In this document: positions 61,250-64,000 of the stretch, piece after piece | Numbering within the stretch: position 1 is the stretch's first letter | How the letters are laid out: every line of letters begins with the position of its first letter | The notes under the pieces: generated by a model | Told to the model about the DNA's origin: nothing | The model's database searches: none | The model's input: only the letters and a program-made list of their open reading frames with translations | Program-made: the position numbers and the translations under genes | Source: Olavius algarvensis Delta 4 endosymbiont | GTDB taxonomy: Bacteria > Desulfobacterota > Desulfobacteria > Desulfobacterales > CAJINA01 | NCBI GenBank assembly: GCA_905176665.1 | Contig: CAJINA010000189.1 | Coordinates: 124,001-188,000, forward strand | DNA length: 64,000 nt | Reading direction: 5' to 3'

Positions 61250-62467
61250 TCAGTTGTCGCGGATCGGGTCCTTGAACCCTTTTTCATCCAGCTGGATGTC
61301 CTTTTTCCACTTGGACGTGCACAGAATTTTAGCCGTATCACAGCGATCCCGATATTTGCGGGCGATGTCATACACTTCGGTCATCAGGCCCTTATCGAGT
61401 GTGATCGGATCCAGTCCCAGGGACAGGAGTTTACTGTTGGCCAGGCGCAGCGGGTTTTCGGCATCCTCGTTGCGCGGATTGGGATAGTAGCGGATGTCAG
61501 CCTGGGCAATCTCGGCGACTTTTTCAGCCAGGAACTTGACCGAATGGGTTTCCGTGGCCTGGTTGAAGATCTTGACCTTTTCACCAAAAGCGGGCGGGTT
61601 CTCCACCGCCAGCTTGATGCAGTTCACGGTGTCCCGGATGTGAATAAATGCCCGGTTCTGACCGCCGGTGCCGTGAACCGTCAGGGGATGCCCGATGGCG
61701 GCCTGCATCAGGAAACGGTTGAGCACCGTGCCGTAATCACCGTCATAGTCAAACCGGTTGATCAAGCGCTCATCCAGCAGGGTTTCCGGCGTATTGGTGC
61801 CCCAGACAATCCCCTGGTGCAGGTCGGTTATGCGCACCTGGTCATTTTTATTGTAGTAGTAGAAGAACAGTGAATCCTGGGTCTTGGTCATGTGATAAAT
61901 GCTGCCGGGGCTGGCCGGGTAGAGAATTTCCAGCTCTTTTTCAACGCCGTCCACGTCGACTTTTATCTGCAGATAACCCTCCGGAATTTTCATCTGATGG
62001 GATCCATAGCCGTACACCCCGGTGGAGCCCAGGTGGATCAGGTGGACGTCGAGACCGGATTCAACGATGGCACAGAGGATATTGTTGGTGGCATTGAGGT
62101 TGTTGTTCACCGTGTAGCGTTTATGACCGGCCGATTTCATTGAGTACGGTGCTGCACGCTGCTCGGCAAAATGGATCACCGTCATCGGCTCCACGGTTTT
62201 CAGCAGGTCTTCCAGGGCCTGGTAATCCTGAGCCACATCCAGGTTGACAAAATCAATGGTTTTACCGGTCAGCTCCCGCCAGGCAGCCAGTCGAATCGAA
62301 ATGGGACTGATCGGCGTCAGAGATTGACACTCCAGTTCGACATCGATCTTTCGCCGGGACAGGTTGTCCACGATCGTAACATCGTAGCCGGCCTGGGACA
62401 AACCGAGACTGGTGGGCCAACCGCAAAATCCGTCTCCGCCTAGAACTATAATTTTCCCTAGCATCAT
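61250..62467 (-). CDS. sqdB: UDP-sulfoquinovose synthase-like SDR (SqdB/SQD1 family)
   Basis: A 405-residue SDR whose opening GGDGFCGWPTSLGLSQAGYD, RRKIDVELECQSLTPI and SIRLAAWRELTGK match SQD1/SqdB closely, as do the Tyr/Lys pair in SIYHMTKTQDS, DLHQGIVWG and the stretch FDYDGDYGTVLNRF. Plant and cyanobacterial enzymes add sulfite to a UDP-4-keto-glucose-5-ene intermediate to make UDP-sulfoquinovose. The catalytic Thr segment GTMGEYG reads GSTGVYG here. The same family is used for a glycan sulfosugar in Sulfolobus, so a sulfonated sugar in this glycan is possible; another UDP-glucose conversion cannot be excluded. GGAG precedes ATG 62467. Confidence 0.8.
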   Translation of the reverse strand: MMLGKIIVLGGDGFCGWPTSLGLSQAGYDVTIVDNLSRRKIDVELECQSLTPISPISIRLAAWRELTGKTIDFVNLDVAQDYQALEDLLKTVEPMTVIHFAEQRAAPYSMKSAGHKRYTVNNNLNATNNILCAIVESGLDVHLIHLGSTGVYGYGSHQMKIPEGYLQIKVDVDGVEKELEILYPASPGSIYHMTKTQDSLFFYYYNKNDQVRITDLHQGIVWGTNTPETLLDERLINRFDYDGDYGTVLNRFLMQAAIGHPLTVHGTGGQNRAFIHIRDTVNCIKLAVENPPAFGEKVKIFNQATETHSVKFLAEKVAEIAQADIRYYPNPRNEDAENPLRLANSKLLSLGLDPITLDKGLMTEVYDIARKYRDRCDTAKILCTSKWKKDIQLDEKGFKDPIRDN

Positions 62468-62503
62468 CCTTCTCCGTTGTATCTGGTTGTTTTATAACAA
62501 CCG

Positions 62504-63997
62504 TTAATTGATGTGCCGGCCGGTAATGGTCTGCACCCAGGCGGCCATGCGCTCTGCCTGCTGATCCTTAGCGACATCGGGTATGATGGCATAACTCCCC
62601 ACCAGATGCAGACAGCGGAAGACCATCTCCTGCCGGTCAATTTCGTTGGCAATCAGTAACAGGTAGACAACCGAACGGGTCGTCGAGGTGATGCGCAGGT
62701 TGCCGACTTCACTGCGGGCCAGGGCCACCAGTTCCGCATATTTCTGATCGACAGACAACAGCAGTGAACTCAACTCCAGGTCATCCGGAAGGATGTTGAT
62801 GCCGTCCCGGCGATAATCACCCGCTGCCATCTCAGATCCCTTCCATGCATTGGTGAACAGATTCATCCCCAATTCAGCCCCTTTCTCGGCCTCATCCAGG
62901 CAGCGACCGGCACACTAGAGGACATCTTCGAGGGTGGCGCCGGGTGAGGTCAGGATGATATTCAAAAACGGCACGATCCCGTGGGATAAGATGCTGGAGA
63001 TCCGCTCGGAGTACTTTTCCATCTTCCTGGCCTTCATCGGCGACAATTCGCGCAGGATGTTGGCCGAAAAGTTTTCGATTCCCAGGATCAGTTTCGTGAA
63101 GCCGCTCTCTTTCAGCAGCGGCAGCAGATCGGCCGGTATCTGATCGATGCGGCCCTGGCAGAAATATTTGATATGGGCCAGTTCCGGCCGTTTCATAATT
63201 TCACGGCACAAATCCATGATGTACTCATTTGGCGTAAAAATCTCGTCGTCCTGAAAAAAGAATGTCCGCACGTCGGGAAAGGTCGCCACCAACTGGGAAA
63301 TGAGTTTGGCCACCCGGGCCGGCTCGATGGTGGTTACCCGGGGCTGTTTACCACCGCAGGCTGCCTTGTAAAAATTGGCCGAAGAGCAGAAATTACATTT
63401 AAAAGCACATCTGTTTTTCAAGTAAAGGCGAATGACCCGTGTTTCGACAGCTTTGAAATCAGCACCGATTTTGGTCTCATTCTTTTCCCAGTATGCAGGA
63501 AACGGAATCTGATCATACTCCAGATCCAGGGTCACCCGCCGGAACTGATCGACCGATAGCGCTTCGGCCGGGGTCATATCGAGAATGCGGCCGTCCCGGG
63601 CATTGACGATGCCGGGATAGGGTCCGTGCTCCGCATGCTGAGCCATGTGCAGCAGGGGATACTCCCCTTCCCCCAGCACCACGGCATCCGCATGCGCCTG
63701 GTCGATGATGTATTCATAGTTAAACGTGGCCTCGTAACCGCCGAAGACGATTTTCTGCCCTTTGCGCCGTTTGATGCCGCGGGCGTGTTCGATGGAGCGG
63801 TCCACTGAAGTCCCCAGAACCGAGTAACCGATGATGTCGAAATCTTCCGAGTCCGGGATCGGCTCGATGGCCGGGTCCACCACCCGGGTTTCGATTCCCT
63901 GGCGGCGTAAAAAGCTGCCCATCCGGTGAATACCCAGCGGCGGGGCAAAATACATTTTGTCGGTCACTTCAATGGGACCGATGAGTAAAACTTTCAT
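62504..63997 (-). CDS. B12-type radical SAM protein interrupted by an in-frame TAG
   Basis: The start ATG 63997 opens MKVLLIGPIEVTDKMYFAPP; 1-160 is a cobalamin-binding-like domain and 170-360 the radical SAM barrel with NRCAFKCNFCSSANF. The frame stops at TAG 62915-62917 after GATLEDVL. In the same frame the next residues are CAGRCLDEAEKGAELGMNLF and then TNAWKGSEM, which is the segment that normally follows in this family, and the frame stays open for 137 further residues to TAA 62504. A complete protein would be 497 residues with TAG as residue 361. The Fe-S motif is before the TAG, but the end of the barrel is after it. Confidence 0.72.
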
Positions 63998-64000
63998 ATC

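Noticed and set aside
1..64000. tRNA, rRNA, IS transposase or integrase genes
   Set aside because: None was recognised by eye. A covariance-model or HMM search would be needed to exclude small RNA genes.

Overview
The window reads as chromosomal DNA of a Gram-negative anaerobe, most likely a deltaproteobacterium (Desulfobacterota). That placement is inference. It rests on a polyunsaturated fatty acid (PUFA) synthase/ole hydrocarbon locus, B12-type radical SAM proteins, an LdpA-like Fe-S protein and dispersed palindromic intergenic repeats. No rRNA, tRNA, IS transposase or CRISPR array was recognised.

Region 1 (1-8.9 kb, + strand). The 3' part of a PUFA-synthase dehydratase subunit (PfaC-like) is followed by a small GIY-YIG nuclease gene enclosed by inverted repeats. 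Then come oleA, oleB, oleC and oleD, which condense two fatty acyl chains head-to-head and convert the product to a long-chain olefin, and a stand-alone PocR sensory-domain protein. Palindromic elements built from GCAGAG-type heptamers sit between oleA and oleB, oleC and oleD, and oleD and the PocR gene.

Region 2 (8.9-64 kb, - strand). About 50 genes read right to left, many overlapping by 4 nt or separated by less than 30 nt, and the locus probably continues past the right edge. It is a cell-surface glycan factory with several nucleotide-sugar modules. From upstream to downstream: a UDP-sulfoquinovose-synthase-like enzyme; a DegT aminotransferase; a CMP-sugar synthetase; an adenylation domain, an ACP-acyltransferase fusion and a formyltransferase-like protein that look like a sugar N-acylation module; a legionaminic-acid-type module (LegC, LegH, LegI, LegG and a CBS-nucleotidyltransferase of the PtmE type); a WbpG/HisH/HisF amidotransferase trio; two 2-hydroxyacid dehydrogenases around a second CMP-sugar synthetase; an ABC flippase; a CMP-ulosonic-acid-like module (two pyruvate-type aldolases, HAD phosphatase, KdsB-like synthetase, LdpA-like Fe-S protein); a CDP-glucose-derived 6-deoxyhexose module; a polymerase or ligase; a second WbpG/HisH/HisF trio; and a UDP-L-FucNAc/L-QuiNAc triad with its WbuB-like transferase. 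Three radical SAM proteins with B12-like N-terminal domains are interspersed.

The glycan locus carries six apparent lesions, none of them in region 1. Three are single-base frameshifts: a WbpV-like reductase, the polymerase at a nine-base homopolymer, and CDP-glucose dehydratase. Three are in-frame TAG codons after which clearly coding sequence continues: two radical SAM proteins and one surface-carbohydrate protein. Sequencing or assembly error, gene decay, phase variation and amber recoding are all possible. Raw reads and a genome-wide search for pyl genes would separate them. TAG also ends about 13 other genes here in the ordinary way, which argues against a wholesale reassignment.
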